Virus record (IMG/VR): IMGVR_UViG_3300028115_000109
Coordinates: 1 to 24,630 of that record
Source: a virus
Strand: one strand, 5' to 3'
Length of the DNA: 24,630 nucleotides
Part shown: in pieces, positions 7,784 to 15,482 of the stretch
How the letters are laid out: each line of letters begins with the position of its first letter
Position numbering within the stretch: the first letter of the stretch is position 1
Position numbers and translations under genes: made by a program
The notes under the pieces: generated by a model
Databases searched by the model: none
Told to the model about the DNA's origin: nothing
The model's input: only the letters and a program-made list of their open reading frames with translations

Positions 7784-8995
7784 TCACACGAAAGGATTAT
7801 TTTCTGCACCAGGAAAACCCCCAAAAGGAAGATTTGTTGACTCATGAGTTATAGCTTCAGGATTTTTTGTTCCAGCTATAGAGTTAAACCCTCTTAATTC
7901 TTCAATATTCCCAAACCTTTTTTTACAAGCACTAACGCTTTTAGAACATTCATCTTTTAACCAATATTCTGTGTCTAAAAATGGATGATGATCACTAGCA
8001 ATTCTATGACTCTTTATACAAACAAATACCTGTGGAATATTAAGATAAGGGTTACTTGAATTATGATTAATAATCTGAACAACATCTCCAGTAGAATATC
8101 CTTCTGGATTTTCCTGAGTACCTTTAATAAAATTCCTTATAGTATTCCCTCCTGAAAAAGATTCTTCATATCTATGGCCAAATTTATACCATTCTGGCAC
8201 GGCATTCAACAATTGTCCCTTGCCAGTATATCTCTGAGCGTCAACTTTTCCATATGAAGCAAGATTCAAATCAGAAGATTCAGAATTTTGGGCGTTAGAA
8301 TTATACTTTAAATCTCTAACTAAATTTTTACCTTCTAAAGTTTCTATAGGAAGTCCTTTATAATTACATCCAATTTCACATCTATAAGTCCAAACACAAT
8401 GGTTAGCGATTATTGGTCTAGCCGGAATCCAAGCATTTTCCATTTCAAGCGCAGACACTAGCTCGAATTGAATAGAATTTTTATCTTCAGATGTTTTTCG
8501 GTTTATAAAATATATATCATCAGGAAAATGAGCTGCATCGTCACTCCTCCCAAAAGCATTCCTGTTTTGATCATTAACGCCCCTTGATGAAACTTCAAAA
8601 TTTTGATTATCCAAGAACCTAGCAAAAGTTCTTTTTCTTGTAACCTTGCAATTAACAAAATCCTGATTGGCATATAATATCTTAGAAAATAAACCTTCTG
8701 GATTAGCTATTGTTAATTTAGGCCTAGGTAATTTACCTTCCCCCTGATACTCAAAACCTTCCATCTTAATTGGTAGCGGTTGATAAGAATTTCCCTGCCA
8801 TACCAAAGGGTTTGTTCCATTGATCATTGGACAAAATCTATACACAGGCTCATCGTTCACGTTAACAGAGTAAACGTCCTTTAAAAACTCAAGGCTTTTC
8901 TGCAGATTGCTAAAATCAATTTCATATAAATCAATAACAGCATCTGGGGTAATAGATATTACTTGCTTATTTAAATTTGAAGAAGACTTACTCAT
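7784..8995 (-). CDS. Minor tail protein L-like (Fe-S tail tip protein)
   Basis: Encodes 403 residues, against about 230 for lambda gpL. gpL bridges tube and tip and binds a 4Fe-4S cluster through four cysteines in its C-terminal domain. Here Cys200, Cys206 and Cys210 lie in HCVWTYRCEIGC, and Cys350 and Cys357 in DECSKSVSACKKRFG, followed by the typical LPFGGFPG end. The extra length lies mainly between these cysteine pairs (residues 211-349). It includes a carbohydrate-binding-like segment at 299-346 (YSTGDVV ... VFVCIKSH ... EYWLKD). The N-terminus also fits gpL: a Leu-Tyr-Glu-Ile-Asp run, Phe-Cys at 54-55, and PLPIKMEGFEYQGEGKLPRP. The start ATG overlaps the upstream TGA by four bases (ATGA). 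Confidence 0.92.
   Translation of the reverse strand: MSKSSSNLNKQVISITPDAVIDLYEIDFSNLQKSLEFLKDVYSVNVNDEPVYRFCPMINGTNPLVWQGNSYQPLPIKMEGFEYQGEGKLPRPKLTIANPEGLFSKILYANQDFVNCKVTRKRTFARFLDNQNFEVSSRGVNDQNRNAFGRSDDAAHFPDDIYFINRKTSEDKNSIQFELVSALEMENAWIPARPIIANHCVWTYRCEIGCNYKGLPIETLEGKNLVRDLKYNSNAQNSESSDLNLASYGKVDAQRYTGKGQLLNAVPEWYKFGHRYEESFSGGNTIRNFIKGTQENPEGYSTGDVVQIINHNSSNPYLNIPQVFVCIKSHRIASDHHPFLDTEYWLKDECSKSVSACKKRFGNIEELRGFNSIAGTKNPEAITHESTNLPFGGFPGAENNPFV
7958..8101 (-). repeat. Carbohydrate-binding-like module inserted between Fe-S cysteines of gpL-like protein
   Basis: Residues 299-346 follow the CBM5/12-like order GYSTGDVVQI, PQVFVCIKSH, Pro-Phe-Leu, EYWLKDECSK. The end of the module runs directly into the Cys350-x6-Cys357 pair. 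Sugar binding is inferred from the family pattern only. Confidence 0.6.
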
Positions 8996-11900
8996 TTTAA
9001 ATTAATACTAGGCCGGAGATATTGATCGTCACTTGGTCTAGCAGGTCCATAACTAACATTATAACCTAAATCTTTTAGCATTCCAATAGATATTTCAGAA
9101 AGAGCTGCACCTTGATTAATTATAGGAACTGCTGGAGCCCTAGCTATCAAACCAAAATCAGTACCTATTTCCCCAGGAAATGTTGGTTGTATTTTATCAA
9201 CTCCTTCGTTAGATACATTGCGAACCTCGGACCTTAAATATAAACCAGAATCAGTCAGAGGAATTTTATCTTTATAAAAATCAGAAAGTGGACTATTAGT
9301 AGGCATATTAAGTTCTGTATTAGAGCTTCCCTCGGCATTCCAGTGATTTAACCCCCACTCTATTTTAGACTGCTTTTCTTCTTCTGATTCTTCAGCCAGG
9401 TAAGCATTATAAGCATCCAAAACAGTTGGATTTTCATCAACATATCTCTCGTAATCATTGACATCAAAAACAATCCCCTCTTGACTATAAGATTGAAGTA
9501 ATTCTTGATACTTCAGCACCGCATTATCACCAATATATTGATAAACTGAAGAATTATTTTCTGATAAATTATAAGCTGCATCAACATTCGCATCATCTTT
9601 CCACCAAGTTCTATTTTGAGACCAAAGAAAACCTACACCTAGCATATTTATCAATTCATGCAATACAGTATAATAAACAGGAGTATGTTGTGAAGCATCA
9701 TAATTAACATTAACAATTTGATTATATTCCGCATTATTTATTTTTTCTGGGTCAATAGTCATTACAGCAGAAATTCTTCTCGCAAAATAATTATCATCAG
9801 GAATAACATAAGACTCAAATCCACCAACATATAATTTTACAAAATTAGATCTATCTAAATGAGCAAGACCTTTATTTAAAAATTCTTTTTCTGTATGGGT
9901 AATCTTAACTACATTCTGACTCTCAATACTAGAGCCTAGACGACCATGGTGATCTTCTAGAACTGTAAGATTTATGGAAAATTCATCTTGAACAATAGAC
10001 TCTAAAGTTGAAACCGCATCTTGTATTTCCTTTTTATGATCTTCACTAAGTTCTGTTTTAAAATCAATATCAACCTCTAATCCTTTATTTAGTATTTGAG
10101 GTAGCGAAGATTTTTGAAGTGAATAATACTCGGAATTTAATTCTGGGTATGTGCTTTTATATATGTCAGATACGATATTAAAACTTGTACGATCAAGAAC
10201 ATGCGCCCAAGCCTTTAAACACGATTGATTTTCATAAACCATTTTCTTTACCTTACTTTCGCCAAATGTAGGATTAATAATTTTATTCCATTCATATTCA
10301 GCATTAGATAAAGTCCAACCTGTAGATACATCTATCTCCGTTAATTCTATTATTCCTTTAGTTATATACAATACATTTTCATCCCTAATTGTATAAGCTA
10401 AAACATCAGATCCTATAGTAATTCTGTAATCAACTTGCTCTATCTCTTCTAAACTTAGCGGATTCATAGCTTCATCGAAGACTGATTGTTCGATAAATAT
10501 TTCACGTTTATCCCATAAATTTCTACTAAATGACTCTAAATGATAACCTCCTTGACCCAGAAGGATAATTTTATCAAAGCCTATAGATGAATTTTCAACC
10601 ATATCGTATATCTGACCAGACACAGCGTAAGCTTTTTTTACAACATTATATCTATTATTACTGGCTTTTACTATACCATATTCTGATATAGAATTTAAAA
10701 CAGAAAACTCAATATTACCGCAACTTTCTACTGAATTATCAAGCCAACATAATATTTCCGCAAACAAGAATTGAGAATCACTATCAATAAATGATTCTAT
10801 AAAAGAAGAATTTAGAACTCTAGATGTAATTTTAGTTAAACCTCTCTGTGCGTAACCCTTAGTATAACCATTAGGAAGTTCAGCTTGAGGTATTTCTCTA
10901 ACTTCTATCAATGTATGATCTTCGGTATTTGCAGAGGATATATTTTGAGTGTTAAACTTTAAAGGCTTGCTTGAAAAATCTTTTTCTATTGAATCATAAT
11001 AATGCGAAGAAGTTTGAAAAATTACGCTATCATCATCTAAAGAATTGTAATAAGATGAACCTCTCGGTAAAACAATAGAAGATTTATCATCGCTCAGAGG
11101 AAGGGTATGCCCTTGATCTTTTCCGTTTTCAAACCAATAATTTAACCCCCACAATTTCTTAGGTTTAGGATATGCTCCTGCAGAAGCAACATAATTTTCG
11201 TAAAGCTCAAGAACTCCTTCTTGAGAGTCGACGTAAGATTCATAATCTCCATTCTCGGAATAAGCTTTAATTTCATACGGAACCCACAAACCAACAAGTT
11301 TTTTGAAATCTTGTTGTCCAATTTCAAATCCTATAACTGCTCTAGCCCGATTCTCAGAAGGTTGCAATTCTGTATTATTGATATAAAAACCAGGTGTGTT
11401 CAAAAATAAAAATGGAGCATTTATAACGTTCTCGTAAGACCATGGAGAAATCTCTTCTTCTTCTTGTATAGTTTCGTCATTAAATTTCACCCAAGCATTA
11501 AGGCTTGATACCAATGAATCGCCTTGGGATTCTATATATAAATTACCTTCTACAGAATTTATTCCCCGACCTATTTTTATATAACCCTTTTCTCGTCCAA
11601 AAGAATCTGTCCAAGATATTTCATTACCCGCAGAGTCAGTTAAAAAACTATCTGCTTGAGCTTTAATCTGAAAATATAAATCAATATATCCCTCTTCCCC
11701 TCCTCTTATAATGTTAGTAGAATAAAGCTCAAATACTCTTTGATCGACAAAATATAAATCAATAGATTCTAAAGATCGACCACTAGATTCTTGAATAATT
11801 ATACCTTGATTATTTTGAAAATAATTTTCATTTGTAGATATAACTTTAAATCCTCTGCCGTTTAAAGTTCTTTTCTTCAATTGAATCTGCATTCCATTCA

Positions 11901-14565
11901 ATCCTATGTCAGATAATTTATTATCAGGAATGCATATTTTTCTGTCAGTTCCTGTTATTTTTTGAGTGATTACCTTCGGATTATTTCTTAAAAAATTAGC
12001 CCTAACATCAGAAGACTCGATTGTTAGCCTTACTTCATTTAAACTGGATTCATTTAAAAGAGAATTTATAATTGATTGAGTTGGTGTTTCCCCGATCAAG
12101 TCTTGATAAATAATTTGTATATCTTTACTCGTTGGACTCTTTAATAAGAAATCTTGACTATTTAAAATCGCGATCACTAAATCAGCAACCCTCCATTGCT
12201 GTTCATTAGACTTGTCGATATAATATGAATCCAGCATCGCCTCGCCCATGATAGATAAATATATATCAGATATTTGACTATCAGTCATAGAATCTTCTCT
12301 AGAAAAACCTTGTGGACAATAATTCGACCCAAAATCATTTTGCCCAAGAATATGATATTCATCGTTAAGTGAATCGGTAGATATTAGATTGATTTCTGCA
12401 CTTAAATCACCAATATTCTTAAGATTTACCTGCTTCCTTATGTACCCCTTTTCACCCAAGGATTCAATTAGTTCTTCGTCGTCTCTGCTTGAGAAGTTTA
12501 TTGTTTTATTGACTATAATTTCCGCGCGAGCTTGAGAAGCTGGAGTTTCATTGTCTATAATTTTATCGCTATTTAAATCAATAGCATACTGCTCGAATCT
12601 AGCCCTTATGCTATGATTATTTTTGTAATTATATATATGCTGCCATTCTTGACACACAAAATTGTGAGGAGCTTCATATGGAGCTGGAGCAGAAAACATA
12701 AAAGGTATACATCCGTAATGCTGCTCAAGAAAATGCAGTATAGCATAAGCCTCACTATCATCTCTATTATTAAACTGAACCTCTAAAGTCAATAAACTTT
12801 CATTGATTCCGTCTTGATAAATCTGAGTATAACCCGCCCCAAGGGAAATCTCTTGCAGTCTGGGATTCTGAGATACAGTTAATCCCAAAGATGGTTTCCA
12901 CATAAAATCTCTAGTCCATTGCCCTGTATTTATATGTGAGAAATTGCCTAATTCTCTAGTCCATTCTTGATGCATTTCAACAGGAGGCAATCCCTGAGCT
13001 TGACCCTCTCCGCTATGAAAATAATAATATTGATTATTTCCAGTATAAAAAACTACATCGTTTTTTTCGTAATAATCATCTTCAGAGTAAGTGGGGGCAC
13101 TAGCAACAAAAAGAGAATCATTTTTTTGCAATATAGATGTATCCAAGTTCCTTAATTTTACCAAAACATCATTGCTATCTTCGAAATTAAGCGAGTGAGA
13201 AAAATCTTGACAATAAAATTTCTTGGTTTGAATGTCAAGAGAATCATATGGATGAAAAGAAGAAGCTCCGTCCCAATTGAAACCAGAAATACCTTGACTA
13301 TATTTTAAATAAGAAAGAGGCTTATCTTTTGCATCTTGTCCTTGATGATTTTCTAAAAAATGTATAATCGCATTTGCTTCTCGATTTGTTCTATTTTTAA
13401 ATTTTAGATTCGCTTCAAACGTTAAACTATTAATATTCTTTGGGTGAACAACATAATAACCATTTCCGTATTGATATTTATAGTTATTAGCTTTATAATT
13501 TACAATTGCTCCATAGTCAGAATCAAAAAAGAATCTATCTTTTGACCACAAATCAGAATCATCAGAAGGATCAACAAGAATTCCAGATAAAATAATATTA
13601 TTACTTGACCTGGTTTCATAAGAGTTTATTTGATAAGATTCATTTACTGGCTGAATTCTTATTCTTGTATTCTTTCCATTATTATTCAAAGAAGCAACAC
13701 TTTCTTCAGGAGCATTTATTATCGATAAATCTGGAGCATCAATTTTTTGAATTTCATTAAATGAATTAAATCCAAACCACTGAAGATCAGTATAATTATA
13801 AAACAAAGCCTTATAATTACCTTGAGGGTCATTCCTCCAATGAAGCCATGAATTTGAACCAGCCTTGCTTGGCGAACTTGATCTATTTTCTAAATATAGA
13901 AAGCTGTTTCTTTGATCATTCAAATTACCAAGTACTGCCTTATCTGCATAAAACCACAAACCTTGCGCTAAATCAGAATGAAACCAAAAATTTTGCTCTC
14001 CATCTTCTATCAAGCTTACAAAAATAAAACCAAACAAAGTATTATAAATCCACGATGAATCACCATCTCTACTAAAAGCTGAGTAATCAAGAATAGAATC
14101 CTCTCCAAGATTTGGCCGAAAAAACCAACTAGATTGATACCAACTTAATGTAATATGATTTGCGTCAAAAACTTGATTAAAATCATAAGCTTGGCTAGAG
14201 TGATTGATTTCCTCAAAATCTTTTTCTATAGACAATATTTTATATAATCCGTCTGAACCAACTGTCGAGCCTTGAAGACTTATCCTTTGCCCTTCTTGCA
14301 ATTCGTCAGAGTTGTTCCATTCGTCGTATATATAATATGTTTCAATTCCACCATTACTTGGCCCCACATCATCTAGTGTAAATCGATATTCCCCAGAAAT
14401 AACCGACTGGCTATTATTTACATCATCTCGAGCATAATAAAACCTGCCATCCCCTGTGTTGTAAACAAAATCAAATTTCTGATAATTTTCTCCAGTTTGA
14501 AATATACCCTGATAATTAGAAATATGAGTAGGTTCTTGCGATAGATATATTTTCTGCTGGCTCAT
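8992..14565 (-). CDS. Giant mosaic minor tail protein with duplicated gpM-like domains and metzincin-like C-terminus
   Basis: Encodes 1857 residues and sits where lambda has the ~110-residue gpM, between tail structural genes and gpL. Domains seen in order: carbohydrate-binding-like start (17-60); Trp-rich module (146-262); gpM-like repeat 1 (377-473, NREANAIIHFLENHQG); carbohydrate-binding-like module (491-540); gpM-like repeat 2 (589-659, DSEAYAILHFLEQHYG ... FVCQEWQ); a DUF4214-like helical stretch (about 758-857); a YVD-type repeat (1107-1156); and a metzincin-like domain (about 1490-1840) interrupted by a second YVD repeat (1704-1755). The metal motif is HELIN rather than HExxH, so proteolysis is doubtful. 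Likely a large decoration or side protein of the tail tip. It overlaps both neighbours (TAATG at its start, ATGA at its end). Domain names come from pattern memory; the repeats are seen directly. Confidence 0.78.
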   Translation of the reverse strand: MSQQKIYLSQEPTHISNYQGIFQTGENYQKFDFVYNTGDGRFYYARDDVNNSQSVISGEYRFTLDDVGPSNGGIETYYIYDEWNNSDELQEGQRISLQGSTVGSDGLYKILSIEKDFEEINHSSQAYDFNQVFDANHITLSWYQSSWFFRPNLGEDSILDYSAFSRDGDSSWIYNTLFGFIFVSLIEDGEQNFWFHSDLAQGLWFYADKAVLGNLNDQRNSFLYLENRSSSPSKAGSNSWLHWRNDPQGNYKALFYNYTDLQWFGFNSFNEIQKIDAPDLSIINAPEESVASLNNNGKNTRIRIQPVNESYQINSYETRSSNNIILSGILVDPSDDSDLWSKDRFFFDSDYGAIVNYKANNYKYQYGNGYYVVHPKNINSLTFEANLKFKNRTNREANAIIHFLENHQGQDAKDKPLSYLKYSQGISGFNWDGASSFHPYDSLDIQTKKFYCQDFSHSLNFEDSNDVLVKLRNLDTSILQKNDSLFVASAPTYSEDDYYEKNDVVFYTGNNQYYYFHSGEGQAQGLPPVEMHQEWTRELGNFSHINTGQWTRDFMWKPSLGLTVSQNPRLQEISLGAGYTQIYQDGINESLLTLEVQFNNRDDSEAYAILHFLEQHYGCIPFMFSAPAPYEAPHNFVCQEWQHIYNYKNNHSIRARFEQYAIDLNSDKIIDNETPASQARAEIIVNKTINFSSRDDEELIESLGEKGYIRKQVNLKNIGDLSAEINLISTDSLNDEYHILGQNDFGSNYCPQGFSREDSMTDSQISDIYLSIMGEAMLDSYYIDKSNEQQWRVADLVIAILNSQDFLLKSPTSKDIQIIYQDLIGETPTQSIINSLLNESSLNEVRLTIESSDVRANFLRNNPKVITQKITGTDRKICIPDNKLSDIGLNGMQIQLKKRTLNGRGFKVISTNENYFQNNQGIIIQESSGRSLESIDLYFVDQRVFELYSTNIIRGGEEGYIDLYFQIKAQADSFLTDSAGNEISWTDSFGREKGYIKIGRGINSVEGNLYIESQGDSLVSSLNAWVKFNDETIQEEEEISPWSYENVINAPFLFLNTPGFYINNTELQPSENRARAVIGFEIGQQDFKKLVGLWVPYEIKAYSENGDYESYVDSQEGVLELYENYVASAGAYPKPKKLWGLNYWFENGKDQGHTLPLSDDKSSIVLPRGSSYYNSLDDDSVIFQTSSHYYDSIEKDFSSKPLKFNTQNISSANTEDHTLIEVREIPQAELPNGYTKGYAQRGLTKITSRVLNSSFIESFIDSDSQFLFAEILCWLDNSVESCGNIEFSVLNSISEYGIVKASNNRYNVVKKAYAVSGQIYDMVENSSIGFDKIILLGQGGYHLESFSRNLWDKREIFIEQSVFDEAMNPLSLEEIEQVDYRITIGSDVLAYTIRDENVLYITKGIIELTEIDVSTGWTLSNAEYEWNKIINPTFGESKVKKMVYENQSCLKAWAHVLDRTSFNIVSDIYKSTYPELNSEYYSLQKSSLPQILNKGLEVDIDFKTELSEDHKKEIQDAVSTLESIVQDEFSINLTVLEDHHGRLGSSIESQNVVKITHTEKEFLNKGLAHLDRSNFVKLYVGGFESYVIPDDNYFARRISAVMTIDPEKINNAEYNQIVNVNYDASQHTPVYYTVLHELINMLGVGFLWSQNRTWWKDDANVDAAYNLSENNSSVYQYIGDNAVLKYQELLQSYSQEGIVFDVNDYERYVDENPTVLDAYNAYLAEESEEEKQSKIEWGLNHWNAEGSSNTELNMPTNSPLSDFYKDKIPLTDSGLYLRSEVRNVSNEGVDKIQPTFPGEIGTDFGLIARAPAVPIINQGAALSEISIGMLKDLGYNVSYGPARPSDDQYLRPSINLK
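9046..10098 (-). other. Degenerate leishmanolysin/metzincin-like domain
   Basis: Residues about 1490-1840 of the 1857-residue protein. The region runs from a VDIDFKTELS start through AVMTID and TVLHELINMLGVGFLW (H1636, E1637, N1640) to YIGDNAVLKY and ALSEISIGMLKDLGYNV. Apart from Asn at the second His of HExxH, this is the order I know from M8-like domains in aquatic phage and bacterial proteins. A YVD repeat is inserted at 1704-1755, and no third zinc ligand is clear. Confidence 0.6.
9301..9456 (-). repeat. YVD...WGLNxW repeat, copy 2, inside the metzincin-like domain
   Basis: Residues 1704-1755: DYERYVDENPTVLDAYNAYL, then WGLNHWNAEG and a Leu-Asn-Met-Pro end. It splits the metalloprotease-like domain between YIGDNAVLKY and ALSEISIGML. 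A shorter relative (SYEMFVQNNPGVLERYQRY) occurs at residues 474-492 of the J-like protein. Confidence 0.8.
11098..11247 (-). repeat. YVD...WGLNxW repeat, copy 1
   Basis: Residues 1107-1156 of the 1857-residue protein: DYESYVDSQEGVLELYENY, then WGLNYWFENGKDQGHTLP. It aligns with copy 2 over DYExYVD, VLxxYxxYxA, WGLNxW, G and LxxP. Confidence 0.8.
12589..12801 (-). repeat. gpM-like repeat 2
   Basis: Residues 589-659. Core: LLTLEVQFNNRDDSEAYAIL then HFLEQHYGCIPF, a Pro-rich loop, FVCQEWQHIYNYKNNHSIRA. This is the more typical copy of the gpM/minor-tail pattern. Confidence 0.7.
12946..13095 (-). repeat. Carbohydrate-binding-like module between the gpM-like repeats
   Basis: Residues 491-540: PTYSEDDYYEKNDVVFYTGN, QYYYFHSGEG, PP, EWTREL. 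The order of Tyr, Asp-Val-Val, Tyr-Tyr and Trp matches the CBM5/12-like layout seen elsewhere in the window. Confidence 0.5.
13147..13437 (-). repeat. gpM-like repeat 1
   Basis: Residues 377-473. Core: LTFEANLKFKNRTNREANAI then IHFLENHQG, ending in FYCQDFSHSLNFEDSN. It aligns with repeat 2 over L-T-E-x-x-F-x-N-R and EAxAIxHFLExHxG. Confidence 0.65.
13780..14130 (-). repeat. Trp-rich 'WxY-GW' modules in the 1857-residue tail protein
   Basis: Residues 146-262 contain SSWFFRPN, SSWIYNTLFGFIFVSL, NFWFHSDLAQGLWFYAD, SFLYLEN, SWLHWR and LQWFGFN. These short aromatic strands are spaced 15-25 residues apart. The style matches the Trp-rich module of the J-like protein (2957-3145). Confidence 0.6.
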
Positions 14566-15482
14566 TATTTTATTATTTGTTTGATACTTATATTACTCTT
14601 TGCGTAAGAATTTTCAGATATCGACATAGATTGAGATTGTATTTTGCCTTTGGTTGAAAAGGTTGCAAGTTTTACTCCTTGAACAGAATACAAATTAGCA
14701 AATATTTCAGAATCTTGAATTCCTTCAGGAGAAAAAGAATTTTGTTGATCCCCATAACTATTAAGATTGGGTATCATATCATTCGCCTCGATGGTCATCT
14801 CAGACTCAATAGTTTCCACCGAAACTCGAACAGGCAATACGCCTTCGGCTCGAGTATTAACAGAGGTGTGCTCGGATGCTCGAATATTATTATGTATTTT
14901 TCTGTTTACCACTACTGAATAAGCCAAGGAGGATATTTCAAATTGAGAATCAATAGCATTATCGGCGGATGAACCGCTAGCTTTCATTTCCCCAAACGAT
15001 TTCAATGAATGCGCAAAATCAACTTCTGTTTTTCTGAAAAAGTAATTTGTTTCTTTTCTTATTGTTCCATATATATCATAACTCGCACTTGCTTCAATCA
15101 ATTGAAATGGAGATAATCTAAAATTAAAGGAATTCAAATACATGTTGTCAAAAAAATATCTTCCCACTTGATTTGTATTGATGGGATTTTCGCTCATACC
15201 TTTTTTGATATCGAACAATCTATCTATATTATTAGGAGTTCCATTTTTCGCGAATGTTTCTGCTGATATGTAAAAACTGATTTCCAACTTGCCCTTTAGA
15301 TTTTGAATTGGAGAGAAATTAACAAATTCTGTTTTGGCGCCAGAAATTGAAGGGTCATAATCTCCATAAACTCTTTCTACATTTAGTGATGGAGCTATAG
15401 ATAAATTAGCAGACTTGACCATCAGATCTTTATTGTCTAAAGAAATTTTTCCATTTTCGAATCTTAAAAAAGGAGAACTCAT
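14565..15482 (-). CDS. Tail structural protein, paralogue of the upstream gene
   Basis: Encodes 305 residues, with no membrane segment or signal peptide. Residues 99-142 (PINTNQVGRYFF ... ASASYDIYGTI) align with residues 65-127 of the adjacent 373-residue protein (PFLNTNSVGKYDF ... TQVDIKVYGNL). A C-terminal stretch near 185-230 (SLAYSVVVNR ... LPVRVSVETIESEMTI) aligns with DFSFSRTVNL ... LDPVQVDTQYPIETDINFTI. The two genes are therefore tandem paralogues that diverged, this one lacking the LGKD module. The beta-rich, soluble character and position downstream of the tape measure fit a tail tube-like or distal tail protein. The start overlaps the previous stop by four bases (ATGA) and the end overlaps the next gene by one base (TAATG). 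Exact function not identified. Confidence 0.62.
   Translation of the reverse strand: MSSPFLRFENGKISLDNKDLMVKSANLSIAPSLNVERVYGDYDPSISGAKTEFVNFSPIQNLKGKLEISFYISAETFAKNGTPNNIDRLFDIKKGMSENPINTNQVGRYFFDNMYLNSFNFRLSPFQLIEASASYDIYGTIRKETNYFFRKTEVDFAHSLKSFGEMKASGSSADNAIDSQFEISSLAYSVVVNRKIHNNIRASEHTSVNTRAEGVLPVRVSVETIESEMTIEANDMIPNLNSYGDQQNSFSPEGIQDSEIFANLYSVQGVKLATFSTKGKIQSQSMSISENSYAKSNISIKQIIK

Noticed and set aside
11142-11327. Minus-strand 61-codon frame inside the 1857-residue gene
   Set aside because: It lies in another frame of a long continuous gene and has no supporting start signal.
15479-15481. TGA recoding (alternative genetic code)
   Set aside because: Three genes end in TGA, and translation past this one hits a TAA within five codons. 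All long frames are consistent with the standard bacterial code.
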